Positions 36,073 through 45,317 of a DNA stretch of 64,000 nt are shown here, piece after piece. This DNA is from Paracoccus halophilus. GTDB taxonomy: Bacteria; Pseudomonadota; Alphaproteobacteria; Rhodobacterales; Rhodobacteraceae. The notes under the pieces are model-generated. The model saw only the letters and a list, made by a program, of their open reading frames with translations, had not been told where the DNA came from and ran no database searches. The stretch is taken from positions 1 to 64,000 of the forward strand of contig NZ_JRKN01000008.1 of assembly GCF_000763905.1 (NCBI RefSeq), given 5' to 3'. The first letter of the stretch is position 1. Each line of letters opens with the position of its first letter. A program made the position numbers and the translations under genes.

Positions 36073-37650
36073 ATGTCGCGCATCGCCTTCATTCTGCTGT
36101 GTCACAAGGATCCCATGGGGGTGATCGCGCAGGCGCAGCGGCTTACGGCGTCCGGCGATTACGTGTCGATCCATTACGATGCCCGCGCCCCCGCCCGCGA
36201 TTTCGAACGCGTGCGCAAGGCCTTGGCGGACGATCCTTCGGTCGCCTTCGCGGCGCGGCGCTGGAAATGCGGCTGGGGCGAATGGTCGCTGGTGGGCGCC
36301 ACGCTGGAAGCGGTGCGGGCGGCGGTCGGCGCCTTCCCGCTGGCGACGCATTTCTACATGCTCTCGGGCGATTGCATGCCGATCAAATCGGCCGAATACG
36401 CCCATGCTTTTCTGGACGCCGAGGATTGCGATTACATCGAGAACTTCGATTTCTTCGAATCCGACTGGATCAAGACCGGCTTCAAGGAAGAGCGGCTGAT
36501 CTATCGCCACTGGTTCAACGAACGGCTGAGCAAGAAGCTGTTCTATACCAGCTTCGAGATCCAGAAGCGCCTTGGCATCACGCGGCGGGTTCCCGCCGAC
36601 ATTCAGGTGATGATCGGCTCGCAATGGTGGTGCCTGCGCCGCCAGACCGTCGAGAAGGTGCTGGAATTCTGCGACACCCGGCCCGATGTGCTGCAGTTCT
36701 TTTCGACCACATGGATCCCGGACGAGACGTTCTTCCAGACCGTGGTGCCCCATGTCGTGCCCCGCAAGGAGATCCGGCGTCGTACGCTGACCTATCTGGT
36801 GTTCACCGATTACGGCATGCCGGTGACATTCTATAACGACCATTTCAATCTTCTGATCGGGCAGGATTATCTGTTCGCGCGCAAGATCAGCCCCGAGGCG
36901 CTGCGCCTGCGCGAACGTCTGGGGGCATTATGGGCGGCCAGCGGCGTGCATTTCCCGATCTCGAACGAGGCGACGGGGCTGTTTCGCTTTCTGACCGGCC
37001 GCGGACGGATCGGCCGCCGCTTCGGCCAGCGCTTCTGGGAAACCGAAAGCAGCCTGGGGCGCGACAATACGCTGCTGCTGGTGGTGGCCAAGAAATGGCA
37101 TGTCGCCAAGCGCCTGACCGCAGCGATCCGGGCCGAGGCGGGCATCCCGGCCGTGGATTACCTGTTCAACGAAATGGAGGCGCATCTGCCCGACCTGGGC
37201 GGCGTCGAGACCACGCTGGGCAAGCGGGACCGCCATCGCCGCGCGCTGCTGCGCCTGCTTTTCGAGCAGTTCGAGGCCAGCCGCATGGTGATTTGTCTCG
37301 ACCCCTCGGCGCTTTATCTGATCGAGGATCTGATGGGCGACAAGGCCGAGGCGCGGCTGCTGCTGATCGAATCGGATTTCGACAGCGCCTATGTGCGCGG
37401 CCATATCGGCCGGGTCGGGCTGGCCGGGGCGCAGACCGCGCCCGAGGTGGTCGAGCGGCTGATGCGCACCGTCAAGGCGGATCTGGAATACGAGGCCGAG
37501 CGGTTGCGCGACATGGGCTATGCCGGCTTTCACACCATCGCCCCCTGGCGCGAACCCGCCGATAATGCGGCCGAACTTGGGCGTTTCCTGGATGTCTCGC
37601 CCGAGATCGCGACAAGACTTGCCAAGACCGAACATCTTTTCACCGACTGA
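36073..37650 (+). CDS. Core-2/I-branching (GT14-like) glycosyltransferase with C-terminal extension
   Basis: A 525-residue protein. Residues 1-270 resemble bacterial beta-1,6-N-acetylglucosaminyltransferase family proteins: RIAFILLCHKDPMGVIAQAQ, YVSIHYDARAP, KCGWGEWSLVGATLEAVRAA, FYMLSGDCMPIKSAEYAHAF and GSQWWCLRRQTVEKVLEFCD with WIPDETFFQT. The rest (about 290-525) is a separate domain that I take to be the DUF5928 region often fused to it. No signal peptide is present. The divergent sulfotransferase and the fused form suggest modification of an exported polysaccharide. The acceptor is unknown. Confidence 0.82.
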   Translation: MSRIAFILLCHKDPMGVIAQAQRLTASGDYVSIHYDARAPARDFERVRKALADDPSVAFAARRWKCGWGEWSLVGATLEAVRAAVGAFPLATHFYMLSGDCMPIKSAEYAHAFLDAEDCDYIENFDFFESDWIKTGFKEERLIYRHWFNERLSKKLFYTSFEIQKRLGITRRVPADIQVMIGSQWWCLRRQTVEKVLEFCDTRPDVLQFFSTTWIPDETFFQTVVPHVVPRKEIRRRTLTYLVFTDYGMPVTFYNDHFNLLIGQDYLFARKISPEALRLRERLGALWAASGVHFPISNEATGLFRFLTGRGRIGRRFGQRFWETESSLGRDNTLLLVVAKKWHVAKRLTAAIRAEAGIPAVDYLFNEMEAHLPDLGGVETTLGKRDRHRRALLRLLFEQFEASRMVICLDPSALYLIEDLMGDKAEARLLLIESDFDSAYVRGHIGRVGLAGAQTAPEVVERLMRTVKADLEYEAERLRDMGYAGFHTIAPWREPADNAAELGRFLDVSPEIATRLAKTEHLFTD

Positions 37651-37661
37651 GGAGCAGCGAC

Positions 37662-38036
37662 ATGCCCGCCTATGACGACAGCAATATCTTTGCCCGCATC
37701 CTGCGCAAGGAAATCCCCAATGATACCGTGCTGGAGACCGAGCACACGCTGGCCTTTCGCGACATCCGGCCGCAGGCGCCGGTACATGTTCTGGTGATCC
37801 CCAAGGGCCCCTATGTCAGCTACGAGGATTTCGCCGGCAATGCCAGCGACGCCGAGATCGTCGATTTCCACCGCGCCGTGGCCAGGATCACCCGCGACCT
37901 GAAGCTGGACCTGGACGGTGGCCAGGGGTTTCGCGCCATCACCAATGCCGGCGCGCATGGTGTGCAGGAGGTGCCGCATTTCCACATGCATATCCTTGGC
38001 GGCCGCGTGATGGGACGCATGGTCGCCCCCGCCTGA
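37662..38036 (+). CDS. HIT family nucleotide-binding protein (HinT-like)
   Basis: A 124-residue histidine-triad hydrolase. The catalytic triad is in VPHFHMHILGGRVMG (H-x-H-x-H). The N-terminal NIFARILRKEIPNDTVLETE and FRDIRPQAPVHVLVIPKGPY are typical of the HinT branch, which hydrolyses adenosine 5'-phosphoramidates and acyl-adenylates. It starts 12 bases after the glycosyltransferase stop with GGAG in the gap, so it may be in one operon with it. Confidence 0.92.
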   Translation: MPAYDDSNIFARILRKEIPNDTVLETEHTLAFRDIRPQAPVHVLVIPKGPYVSYEDFAGNASDAEIVDFHRAVARITRDLKLDLDGGQGFRAITNAGAHGVQEVPHFHMHILGGRVMGRMVAPA

Positions 38037-38050
38037 GGCGGCGGGATCGC

Positions 38051-39004
38051 TCAGCGCGAGGTCATCCGGAGAAACACATCCTCCAGATCCGGGGCCTCGA
38101 CCGCGACATCGCGGATCGGCAGCGAGGCGGCGCGCAGCGCGTCGATCAGGCTGTCGGTCGGGACGCGCGAGGGGGCGTAGCTGATCGCCAGCCGGCCATC
38201 CCCGCGCCGCTCGGCGCGGGCGCTTTCGGGCAGGGCGGGCAGGGCGCGCGACTCGCCCGTGTCGATCACCAGCGTCTTGGCATCGGCGCGGCCCAGAAGG
38301 CTGCGGGTATCCTCGGACAGGATCAGCTCGCCCCGGTCGATGATCGCGATATGGTCGCACATTTCCTCGGCCTCCTCGAGGTAATGCGTGGTCAGGATGA
38401 TGGTCATGCCCTGTTCGTTCAGCCGCCGCACGTTCTGCCACAGCATCTCGCGCAGCTGGATATCGACCCCGGCCGTCGGCTCGTCGAGCACCAGCACCTG
38501 CGGCCGGTGGACCAGCGCCTTGGCCAGCAGGAGCCGCCGTTTCATCCCCCCCGAAAGATGGCGCGAATAGCTTTCCGCCTGTTCGGTCAGGCCGACCAGT
38601 TCCAGAAGCTCATCCGTCCAGCGTTCGGATTTCGGCACGCCGTAAAGCCCGGCCTGCACCTCGAGGCTGGCGCGCGGGCTCAGGAACGGGTCGATGTTCA
38701 GCTCCTGCGGCATGACGCCGATGGCGGCCCGGGACTGGCGCGGGTTCACGTCCTGGTCGAAGCCCCAGATCGTGACCTGGCCCGAGCTCTTGCGCACCAG
38801 CCCGGCTAGAATGTTGATCGTGGTCGATTTTCCGGCGCCGTTCGGTCCCAGAAGCCCGAAGATCGCGCCGGCGGGAATCGCCAGGTCCAGCCCCTTGAGC
38901 GCCGGTTTGGCCGGATTGCCGCCGGCGGCGGCATAGAGCTTGGTCAGGCCCTTGATTTCAATGGCGTTGCGGGTGTCGATCGGCTTGGCTTCCGGGACTG
39001 GCAT
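38051..39004 (-). CDS. ABC transporter ATP-binding protein (ABC-2 export type)
   Basis: A 317-residue ATPase. Walker A is [20 protein letters not shown], the Q-loop VMPQELN, the signature [20 protein letters not shown], Walker [15 protein letters not shown] and the H-switch [16 protein letters not shown]-terminal regulatory segment ends in [11 protein letters not shown]. These features fit exporters of the CcmA/YadG type. The permease expected next to it (ABC-2) is not seen on either side, because polA and a Zn-finger gene lie upstream. The substrate is unknown. Confidence 0.88.
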   Translation of the reverse strand: MPVPEAKPIDTRNAIEIKGLTKLYAAAGGNPAKPALKGLDLAIPAGAIFGLLGPNGAGKSTTINILAGLVRKSSGQVTIWGFDQDVNPRQSRAAIGVMPQELNIDPFLSPRASLEVQAGLYGVPKSERWTDELLELVGLTEQAESYSRHLSGGMKRRLLLAKALVHRPQVLVLDEPTAGVDIQLREMLWQNVRRLNEQGMTIILTTHYLEEAEEMCDHIAIIDRGELILSEDTRSLLGRADAKTLVIDTGESRALPALPESARAERRGDGRLAISYAPSRVPTDSLIDALRAASLPIRDVAVEAPDLEDVFLRMTSR

Positions 39005-39073
39005 CGGCGTGTCACTGTGATTATGTTACGGCACGGTTTAACCGCGTTTGTCGTCAGAGCTCAAGGAACCGCC

Positions 39074-39262
39074 ATGACCCTTCCGGCCCCCGAGACCCAG
39101 ATCGTGACCTCGTGGAAAGTCGCCTGCGACGGCGATCCCGCCCGCGGCCTTGGCCATCCGCGCGTCTGGCTGGCCATTCCGCGCGATACCGGCTGGATCG
39201 ATTGCGGCTATTGCGACAAGCGTTTCGAGATTGATCGCGCGCGCGCCCACGAGGATCACTAG
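39074..39262 (+). CDS. Small zinc-finger protein (NDUFS6-like)
   Basis: A 62-residue protein with [20 protein letters not shown] and [14 protein letters not shown]. It has the C...H...C-x2-C zinc site of the zf-CHCC family, related to the mitochondrial complex I subunit NDUFS6. AAGGA precedes the ATG at 39074. The bacterial role is not established. It lies between the ABC ATPase (divergent) and polA. Confidence 0.85.
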   Translation: MTLPAPETQIVTSWKVACDGDPARGLGHPRVWLAIPRDTGWIDCGYCDKRFEIDRARAHEDH

Positions 39263-39315
39263 GGCGCGCAAGCGTCCATGTCCTGCCGGCGGCGCCGTTG
39301 CGATGCCTCCGGCGG

Positions 39316-39336
39316 GGATATTTGCATGAAAGAGAA
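39316..39336 (+). repeat. Intergenic repeat, copy 2
   Basis: GGATATTTGCATGAAAGAGA followed by A, preceded by CCTCCGGCGGG. It shares GGATATTTG..TGAA.GA.AA with copies at 16770-16791 (minus) and 42254. It sits between the zinc-finger gene and polA. Confidence 0.6.
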
Positions 39337-39425
39337 CCGGCGCCCGCGCCCCCGCGGTCGGGGTTGGCGGCCGGGCGCCTTCGTGGCAGAAGGGTCGGCA
39401 ACGAGGCTGTGGCATGGGGGCGCAA

Positions 39426-42221
39426 ATGGTTGAAGGTTTCGGCAAGGGCCATCATCTGCATCTGATCGACGGCTCGGCCTTCATCTTTCGCGCCTATCAT
39501 GCCTTGCCGCCGCTGACGCGGCGCTCGGACGGGTTGCCGATCGGGGCGGTGGCGGGCTTTTGCAACATGCTGTGGAAATATATCCAGGACGGCAATGGCA
39601 GCGATGCGCCGACCCATGCGGCGGTGATCTTCGACCATTCCGCCAAGACGTTCCGCAACGATATCTATCCGCTCTACAAGGCGAACCGGCCGGAACTGCC
39701 CGAGGATCTGCGGCCGCAATTTCCGCTGACCCGCGAGGCGACGCGGGCCTTCAACATCGCCTGTATCGAGACCGAGGGCTACGAGGCGGATGACATCATC
39801 GCCACGCTTTCCTGTCAGGCGCGCGAGGCCGGCGGGCGGGTGACGATCATCAGTTCGGACAAGGATCTGATGCAGCTGGTCGGCGGCGGCGTCGAGATGC
39901 TGGACCCGATCAAGGGCAAGGCCATCGGCCCAGACGAGGTGCGCGAGAAATTCGGCGTCGGACCCGAGCGGGTGGTGGATGTGCAGGCGCTGGCCGGCGA
40001 TTCCGTCGATAACGTGCCCGGTGCGCCCGGCATCGGCATCAAGACCGCCGCGCAGCTGATCGGCGAATATGGCGATCTGGAGACGCTGCTGGCGCGCGCC
40101 GAAGAGATCAGGCAGCCCAAGCGCCGCCAGACCCTGATCGAGAACGCCGAGCAGATCCGCATCTCGAAACGGCTGGTGCAGCTGGATTGCGCCACGCCGC
40201 TGGATTTCGGCTTTGACACCCTGTCGATCCGCGAGCCGGAGCCGGGGGCGCTGCTGGATTTCCTGACCCGGATGGAATTCCGCACGCTGACCAATCGCGT
40301 GGCCGAGCGTTTCGGCGCCGAGGCGCCGCCGCCGCCCGAAGCCGCGCCCGCGCAGGCCGAGGGCGCCGAACTGCCCGCCATCGAGCGCAGCCTTTACACC
40401 ATCATCCGCGATGAGGAGGCCCTGGCCGAATGGCTGGCCGAGATCGCCGAGAAAGGCGTCGTCGCCATCGATACCGAGACGACCGGGCTCGATGAGATGC
40501 AGGCGGAACTGGTCGGTGTCTCGCTATGCACCGGGCCGGGGCGCGCGGCCTATCTGCCGCTGGGTCATGTCGATGGGGCGGCGGATCTGTTCGGCTCGGG
40601 CGCGCGGGCGGCGGGGCAGATGCCGATGGCGCGCGCGCTGGAGATGCTGAAGCCGGTGCTGGAAGACGCGGCGGTGCTGAAGATCGGCCAGAACATCAAA
40701 TATGACTGGAAGATCCTGGCCCGTCACGGCATCCGCATGGCGCCCATCGACGACACCATGCTGCTGTCCTATGCGCTGAACGCCGGTGCCCATAATCATG
40801 GCATGGATGAGCTGGCCCGGGAATATCTGGGTCACGACTGCGTGCCGATCAAGGCGCTGATCGGCTCGGGCAAGGCGCAGATCGGTTTCGCGCAGGTGGC
40901 GATCGACAAGGCCGGCGAATATGCCGCCGAGGATGCCGAGGTGACCTGGCGACTGTGGCACCATTTCCGCCCGAAACTGGCCCCGAACCGCGTGACCACC
41001 GCCTATGAGCGGCTGGAGCGGCCGATGGTGCCGGTGCTGGCCGCGATGGAGATGGCGGGCGTCCGCATCGATGCCGAACATCTGAAGCGGATGTCCAACG
41101 CCTTTGCGCAGAAGATGGCGGGGCTCGAGGATGAAATCCACGGCCTGGCCGGGGAAAGCTTCAATCCGGGCAGCCCCAAGCAACTCGGCGAGATCCTGTT
41201 TGACAAGATGGGCCTGACGGGCGGCAAGCAGGGCAAGACCGGCGCCTATTCGACCAGCGCCGATGTGCTGGAGGATCTGGCCGCCGAAGGCCATGACCTG
41301 CCGGCCCGGGTGCTGGACTGGCGGCAGCTCTCCAAGCTGAAATCGACCTATACCGATGCGCTGCCGACCTTCGTCAATCCCGAGACGGGGCGCGTTCATA
41401 CCAGCTATTCCATCGCGGGCGCGCAGACCGGGCGGCTGGCCTCGACCGATCCGAACCTGCAGAACATTCCGGTGCGTACCGAGGAGGGGCGACGCATCCG
41501 CGAGGCGTTCATCGCCGCGCCGGGGATGCGGCTGGTCAGCCTGGACTACAGCCAGATCGAGCTGCGCATCCTGGCCCATGTCGCCGCCATCCCGGCGCTG
41601 AAACAGGCCTTTCGCGAGGGGATCGACATTCACGCGATGACCGCCAGCCAGATGTTCGGCGTGCCGGTCGAGGGGATGGATCCGATGATCCGCCGTCGCG
41701 CCAAGGCGATCAATTTCGGGGTGATCTACGGGATTTCCGGCTTTGGGCTGGCGCGGAACCTGCGCATCCCGAGGAGCGAGGCGCAGGCCTTCATCGACAC
41801 CTATTTCGAGCGTTTTCCGGAGATTCGCGCCTATATGGACAGCACCGTCGCCGATGCCAAGGAGAACGGTTTCGTGCGCACGCTGTTCGGGCGGCGCATC
41901 ATGACGCCCGGGATCAACCAGTCCGGGCCGGCGGCCGGCGGCGCGCGGCGTGCGGCGATCAACGCGCCGATCCAGGGGGCGGCGGCCGATATCATCCGCC
42001 GCGCCATGATCCGCATGCCCGAGGCGATTTCCGGCCTGCCGGCGACCATGCTGCTACAGGTCCATGACGAACTGGTCTTCGAGGTCGAGGAGGGCGCGGT
42101 GGACGATCTGATCGCGGCGGCGCGCGCGGTCATGGAGGGCGCCGCCGATCCGGCCGTGCATCTGGATGTGCCGCTGGTCGTCGAGGCCGGGCAGGGGGCA
42201 AGCTGGGCCGAGGCGCATTGA
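39426..42221 (+). CDS. polA: DNA polymerase I
   Basis: The repair and Okazaki-fragment polymerase, 931 residues from the ATG at 39426 (39414 is possible). Three domains are complete. The N-terminal 5'-3' flap nuclease has LIDGSAFIFRAYHALPPLTR and SDKDLMQLVGG. The 3'-5' exonuclease has VVAIDTETTGLDEMQ, KIGQNIKYDWKIL and YAAEDAEVTWRLW, so the acidic residues are kept. The polymerase has motif A VSLDYSQIELRILAHVAAI, the O-helix RRRAKAINFGVIYGISGFG and motif C LLQVHDELVFEV. GGGGCG precedes the start. Confidence 0.96.
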   Translation: MVEGFGKGHHLHLIDGSAFIFRAYHALPPLTRRSDGLPIGAVAGFCNMLWKYIQDGNGSDAPTHAAVIFDHSAKTFRNDIYPLYKANRPELPEDLRPQFPLTREATRAFNIACIETEGYEADDIIATLSCQAREAGGRVTIISSDKDLMQLVGGGVEMLDPIKGKAIGPDEVREKFGVGPERVVDVQALAGDSVDNVPGAPGIGIKTAAQLIGEYGDLETLLARAEEIRQPKRRQTLIENAEQIRISKRLVQLDCATPLDFGFDTLSIREPEPGALLDFLTRMEFRTLTNRVAERFGAEAPPPPEAAPAQAEGAELPAIERSLYTIIRDEEALAEWLAEIAEKGVVAIDTETTGLDEMQAELVGVSLCTGPGRAAYLPLGHVDGAADLFGSGARAAGQMPMARALEMLKPVLEDAAVLKIGQNIKYDWKILARHGIRMAPIDDTMLLSYALNAGAHNHGMDELAREYLGHDCVPIKALIGSGKAQIGFAQVAIDKAGEYAAEDAEVTWRLWHHFRPKLAPNRVTTAYERLERPMVPVLAAMEMAGVRIDAEHLKRMSNAFAQKMAGLEDEIHGLAGESFNPGSPKQLGEILFDKMGLTGGKQGKTGAYSTSADVLEDLAAEGHDLPARVLDWRQLSKLKSTYTDALPTFVNPETGRVHTSYSIAGAQTGRLASTDPNLQNIPVRTEEGRRIREAFIAAPGMRLVSLDYSQIELRILAHVAAIPALKQAFREGIDIHAMTASQMFGVPVEGMDPMIRRRAKAINFGVIYGISGFGLARNLRIPRSEAQAFIDTYFERFPEIRAYMDSTVADAKENGFVRTLFGRRIMTPGINQSGPAAGGARRAAINAPIQGAAADIIRRAMIRMPEAISGLPATMLLQVHDELVFEVEEGAVDDLIAAARAVMEGAADPAVHLDVPLVVEAGQGASWAEAH

Positions 42222-42253
42222 TCCATGCGTCCGCGCCGGTGGCGGGGCCGCAT

Positions 42254-42275
42254 GGATATTTGGGTGAAGAAGAAG
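42254..42275 (+). repeat. Intergenic repeat, copy 3
   Basis: GGATATTTGGGTGAAGAAGA followed by AG, in the gap between convergent polA and hemN. It is the least conserved of the three copies. Confidence 0.55.
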
Positions 42276-42288
42276 CCTGGGCGGTTTT

Positions 42289-43644
42289 CTAGATCGCGGA
42301 TGAATGGCCCGAGGCGGCCATGTCATAGGCATCGAACATCTGGGCGATCATGCGGGTGAGCGAGCGTCCCTCGGGGCGGATATGAAGGCCGTGCGGGCCG
42401 GCCTCGACCATGGGGCCGAAACGTTCGGTCACCGGCGCGAAGAGCCGGGTGAGGGCGGACTGGTCGAAGCCGTGATCGCGGATGAATTCCTGCGCATCGA
42501 TGCGGAAATCGCACATCAATGCCTCGATCATGCGCGCGCGCCATGTATCCTCGGCGGTGAAGGCATGGCCGCGCGTGGTCGAGAAGCGGCCCGCGCGGAT
42601 GGCGCCGGTATGGGCGCCGGTGGCCGGGGCGTTCTGCGCATATCCCTGGGGAAAGCGCGAGATCGAGGAGGCGCCGAGGCCGATCAGCACCTCGGCCCGG
42701 TCATCGGTATAGCCCTGGAAATTGCGCCGCAGCAGCCCGGATTTCTGCGCCTGCGCCAGCCCGTCGCCGGGGCGGGCGAAATGGTCGATGCCGATTTCGT
42801 CATAGCCATCGGCCAGGAACAGCTCGCGCGCGACCTCGAACAGGCGCAGCCGGCCCTGCGGGTCGGGAAGCGCTTCTGAGGGGATCATCACCTGCCGCCT
42901 GGCCATCCATGGCACATGGGCATAGCCGTAAAGCGCCACCCGGTCGGGCGAAAGCGCCAGCAGTTTCTGCACCGATTGCGCGATGCGGACCGGGTCCTGA
43001 TGCGGCAGACCGTAAAGGATATCGGCGTTCAGGCTGGCGATTCCGCGGTCGCGGATCATGTCCACGGCGCGTCTGGTCAGCTCAAAGCTCTGTTCGCGGC
43101 CGATGGTCTTCTGGATCTCGGGGTCGAAATCCTGCACGCCGATGCTGGCGCGGGTCAGCCCCGCCTCGGCCAGCGCATCCATGCGGGCATCGTCGATCTC
43201 GTTCGGGTCGATCTCGACCGAGAATTCGGCCCCCTCGGCCAGCGGGAAGGCGTCGAGGACCGCGCCGGCGACCCGGCGCATCATTTCGGGCGGCATCAGG
43301 GTGGGCGTACCGCCGCCCCAGTGCAGGCGCGACAGTTTGACGCCGGGCGCCAGTTCGGCGCGCAGCATGGCCAGTTCGTCCATGAGCACCCGGGCATAGG
43401 CGCGCACCGGATCGTCCGATTGCGTGCCCTGGGTGCGGCAGGCGCAGAACCAGCACAACCTGCGGCAAAACGGCACATGCATGTAAAGCGAGATCGCCGC
43501 GCCGGCGGGAATCGCGGCGATCCATTGGCGAAACCGCGCCTCGCCCAGCGTGGGCGTGAAATGCGGCGCGGTCGGATAGCTGGTGTAACGCGGCACACGC
43601 GCGTCGAAAAGCCCCAGCCGCTCAAGTTGCGATTGCTGTCCCAT
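42289..43644 (-). CDS. hemN: Oxygen-independent coproporphyrinogen III oxidase
   Basis: A radical-SAM enzyme making protoporphyrinogen IX without oxygen. 451 residues from the ATG at 43644. The cluster motif is CRRLCWFCAC (C-x3-C-x2-C-x-C), inside LYMHVPFCRRLCWFCACRTQ. Others are LHWGGGTPTLMPPEMMRRV, VEIDPNEIDDARMDALAEAG and ADILYGLPHQDPVRIAQS. The C-terminal HemN domain has FRIDAQEFIRDHGFD. AAGGA (43656-43652) fits this start. An FNR box lies 36-49 bases upstream of the start codon, so FnrP control under low oxygen is likely. It is divergent from fnrP. Confidence 0.95.
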   Translation of the reverse strand: MGQQSQLERLGLFDARVPRYTSYPTAPHFTPTLGEARFRQWIAAIPAGAAISLYMHVPFCRRLCWFCACRTQGTQSDDPVRAYARVLMDELAMLRAELAPGVKLSRLHWGGGTPTLMPPEMMRRVAGAVLDAFPLAEGAEFSVEIDPNEIDDARMDALAEAGLTRASIGVQDFDPEIQKTIGREQSFELTRRAVDMIRDRGIASLNADILYGLPHQDPVRIAQSVQKLLALSPDRVALYGYAHVPWMARRQVMIPSEALPDPQGRLRLFEVARELFLADGYDEIGIDHFARPGDGLAQAQKSGLLRRNFQGYTDDRAEVLIGLGASSISRFPQGYAQNAPATGAHTGAIRAGRFSTTRGHAFTAEDTWRARMIEALMCDFRIDAQEFIRDHGFDQSALTRLFAPVTERFGPMVEAGPHGLHIRPEGRSLTRMIAQMFDAYDMAASGHSSAI

Positions 43645-43679
43645 GCGGTTATCCTTGGCAGCAATACGCGCCCAGGACA

Positions 43680-43693
43680 TTGACCCAAATCAA
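43680..43693. promoter_or_regulatory. FNR box between hemN and fnrP
   Basis: TTGAC-CCAA-ATCAA matches the FNR consensus TTGAT-N4-ATCAA in nine of ten arm positions. It ends one base before the fnrP ATG at 43695 and lies 36-49 bases from the hemN start. It could activate hemN and repress fnrP. The centre is about 42 bases from the hemN ATG, closer than expected if the hemN leader contains its ribosome-binding site. Confidence 0.75.
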
Positions 43694-43694
43694 G

Positions 43695-44441
43695 ATGACA
43701 GCCAACGCCGCCATATTCGCGACGCAGTCGTGCGAGATTTGCCCGATCCGCTATCGGGCGGTTTGCGCGCGTTGCGAGCGCGACGAGCTTGCCGAGCTGG
43801 AAAGCGTCAAGATCTATCGCCGCTATGCCGCCGGCCAGACGGTGAGCTGGGCGGGCGACCGGATGGATATGGTTGCCTCGGTCGTTTCCGGCGTCGCCTC
43901 GCTGACGCAGCAGATGGAGGACGGGCGCACGCAGATGGTTGGCCTGCTGCTGCCCAGCGATTTCCTGGGCCGGCCGGGGCGCGAGGTCGCGGCCTATACG
44001 GTGACCGCGGCCAGTGAACTGCTGCTGTGCTGTTTCCGCCGCAAACCCTTTGAGGAACTGCTGCGCAGCAACCCGCGCATCGCTGGCCGGCTGCTGGAGA
44101 TGACGCTGGACGAGCTGGACGCGGCGCGGGACTGGCTGCTGCTGCTGGGCCGCAAATCGGCGCGCGAGAAGATCGCCTCGCTCCTGACAATTCTGGCCCG
44201 GCGCGAGGCGGCGCTGAACCTGCGCCAGCCCGAGGGGCGCATCGCCGTCGATCTGCCGCTGACCCGCGAGGCCATGGCCGACTATCTGGGCCTGACGCTG
44301 GAAACCGTGAGCCGGCAGATGAGCGCGCTGAAGCGCGACGGCGTCATCGAACTGGACGGCAAGCGCCGGGTGGTGATTCCGCTGTTCGGGCGGCTGGTCT
44401 CGGAAAGCGGCGACGATGCGGATGGCGGGCCGCTGAGCTGA
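43695..44441 (+). CDS. fnrP: FNR-type transcriptional regulator FnrP
   Basis: An oxygen-sensing Crp/Fnr family activator, about 248 residues. The N-terminal cysteine cluster CEICPIRYRAVCARCERDEL holds four cysteines; with LLLCCFRRKPF downstream it can supply the [4Fe-4S] ligands. The cyclic-nucleotide-like beta roll follows. The C-terminal helix-turn-helix has LTREAMADYLGLTLETVSRQ and MSALKRDGVIEL; the E-x2-S-R residues contact TTGAT half sites. The ATG at 43695 follows the FNR box directly and has no clear ribosome-binding site. A TTG at 43680 is an alternative. It heads the microaerobic island with hemN, a stress protein and the cco genes. Confidence 0.92.
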   Translation: MTANAAIFATQSCEICPIRYRAVCARCERDELAELESVKIYRRYAAGQTVSWAGDRMDMVASVVSGVASLTQQMEDGRTQMVGLLLPSDFLGRPGREVAAYTVTAASELLLCCFRRKPFEELLRSNPRIAGRLLEMTLDELDAARDWLLLLGRKSAREKIASLLTILARREAALNLRQPEGRIAVDLPLTREAMADYLGLTLETVSRQMSALKRDGVIELDGKRRVVIPLFGRLVSESGDDADGGPLS

Positions 44442-44480
44442 CCCGCCGCCTGTCTCGCCGCCGCTGCGGCGCCCTGCCTG

Positions 44481-45317
44481 TCAGCGCGCCATCAGCACCG
44501 GCACCAGCGCCTTTTCCAGCATGTTGCGGGTCGCGCCGCCCAGGATCGCCTGGCGGAAACGCGAATGGCCATAGGCGCCCATCACGATCATGTCGGCACC
44601 GATTTCGGTGGCACGGCGATTGAGCATGTCGCTGATCATCGGCTGGGTGCGGGCAAGCACGGCAATCTCGGCATTCACCCCCTGGCGGGTCAGCATCTGG
44701 CCAAGCGCGCCGCCGGGATCCGAGCGTTCCGGCCCGTTGGGCGAAGGGTCGATCACGGTGATCTCGACGCTGTCGGCGGCCCGAAGCAGCGGCATGGCGC
44801 GGCGCACGGCGGCCATCGCCTCGTTCGACTGGTTCCAGGCGATCAGGATCTTCTTGCCAAAGGGCTCCTCGAGCAGCTCGGGCACGATCAGCACCGGCGC
44901 GGCGCCCTCGAACAGCGCCGCCTCGGTCACCGCCTCGGCATCGGGGGTGGCGTTGTCGCCATAGGGCCGGTTCAGCACCACCAGATCCGCGTAGCGAGCA
45001 TGCATGCCGACCAGCGTCGAAAGCCCGCCCACCTGCGCCACCGCCGAATCGACCGACCAGCGGATATCCTGGAGATTCAGACGCTCGCGGACCCTGGCTT
45101 CCAGCTCGCCGGCGGCGGCCATCGCCTTGTCGATCGTTTCCTGAAACACATAAGCCGAGGCGCCGGCATAGTAATAGCCGCTTTGCGTGTGATCCACGCC
45201 CATGCAGAACACGTCCAGATGGGCGTCTTCGCGTCGGGTCATGGCGATGGCCGATTCCAGCTGTTTGCGCTGGCGTTCCTCATCGGTCAGAACGGTCAGG
45301 ATGGTCTTGTAGCCCAT
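44481..45317 (-). CDS. Tandem universal stress protein
   Basis: A 278-residue protein with two UspA folds. The first is KTILTVLTDEERQRKQLESA (residues 1-140). The second begins KKILIAWNQSNEAMAAVRRA and ends ADMIVMGAYGHSRFRQAILG-GATRNML, with the G-x2-G-x9-G ATP-binding pattern. Such proteins respond to stress and starvation. In Paracoccus and Rhodobacter a Usp gene is regularly found divergent from ccoN, as here. The shared 248-base region with the FNR box could regulate both. Confidence 0.88.
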   Translation of the reverse strand: MGYKTILTVLTDEERQRKQLESAIAMTRREDAHLDVFCMGVDHTQSGYYYAGASAYVFQETIDKAMAAAGELEARVRERLNLQDIRWSVDSAVAQVGGLSTLVGMHARYADLVVLNRPYGDNATPDAEAVTEAALFEGAAPVLIVPELLEEPFGKKILIAWNQSNEAMAAVRRAMPLLRAADSVEITVIDPSPNGPERSDPGGALGQMLTRQGVNAEIAVLARTQPMISDMLNRRATEIGADMIVMGAYGHSRFRQAILGGATRNMLEKALVPVLMAR

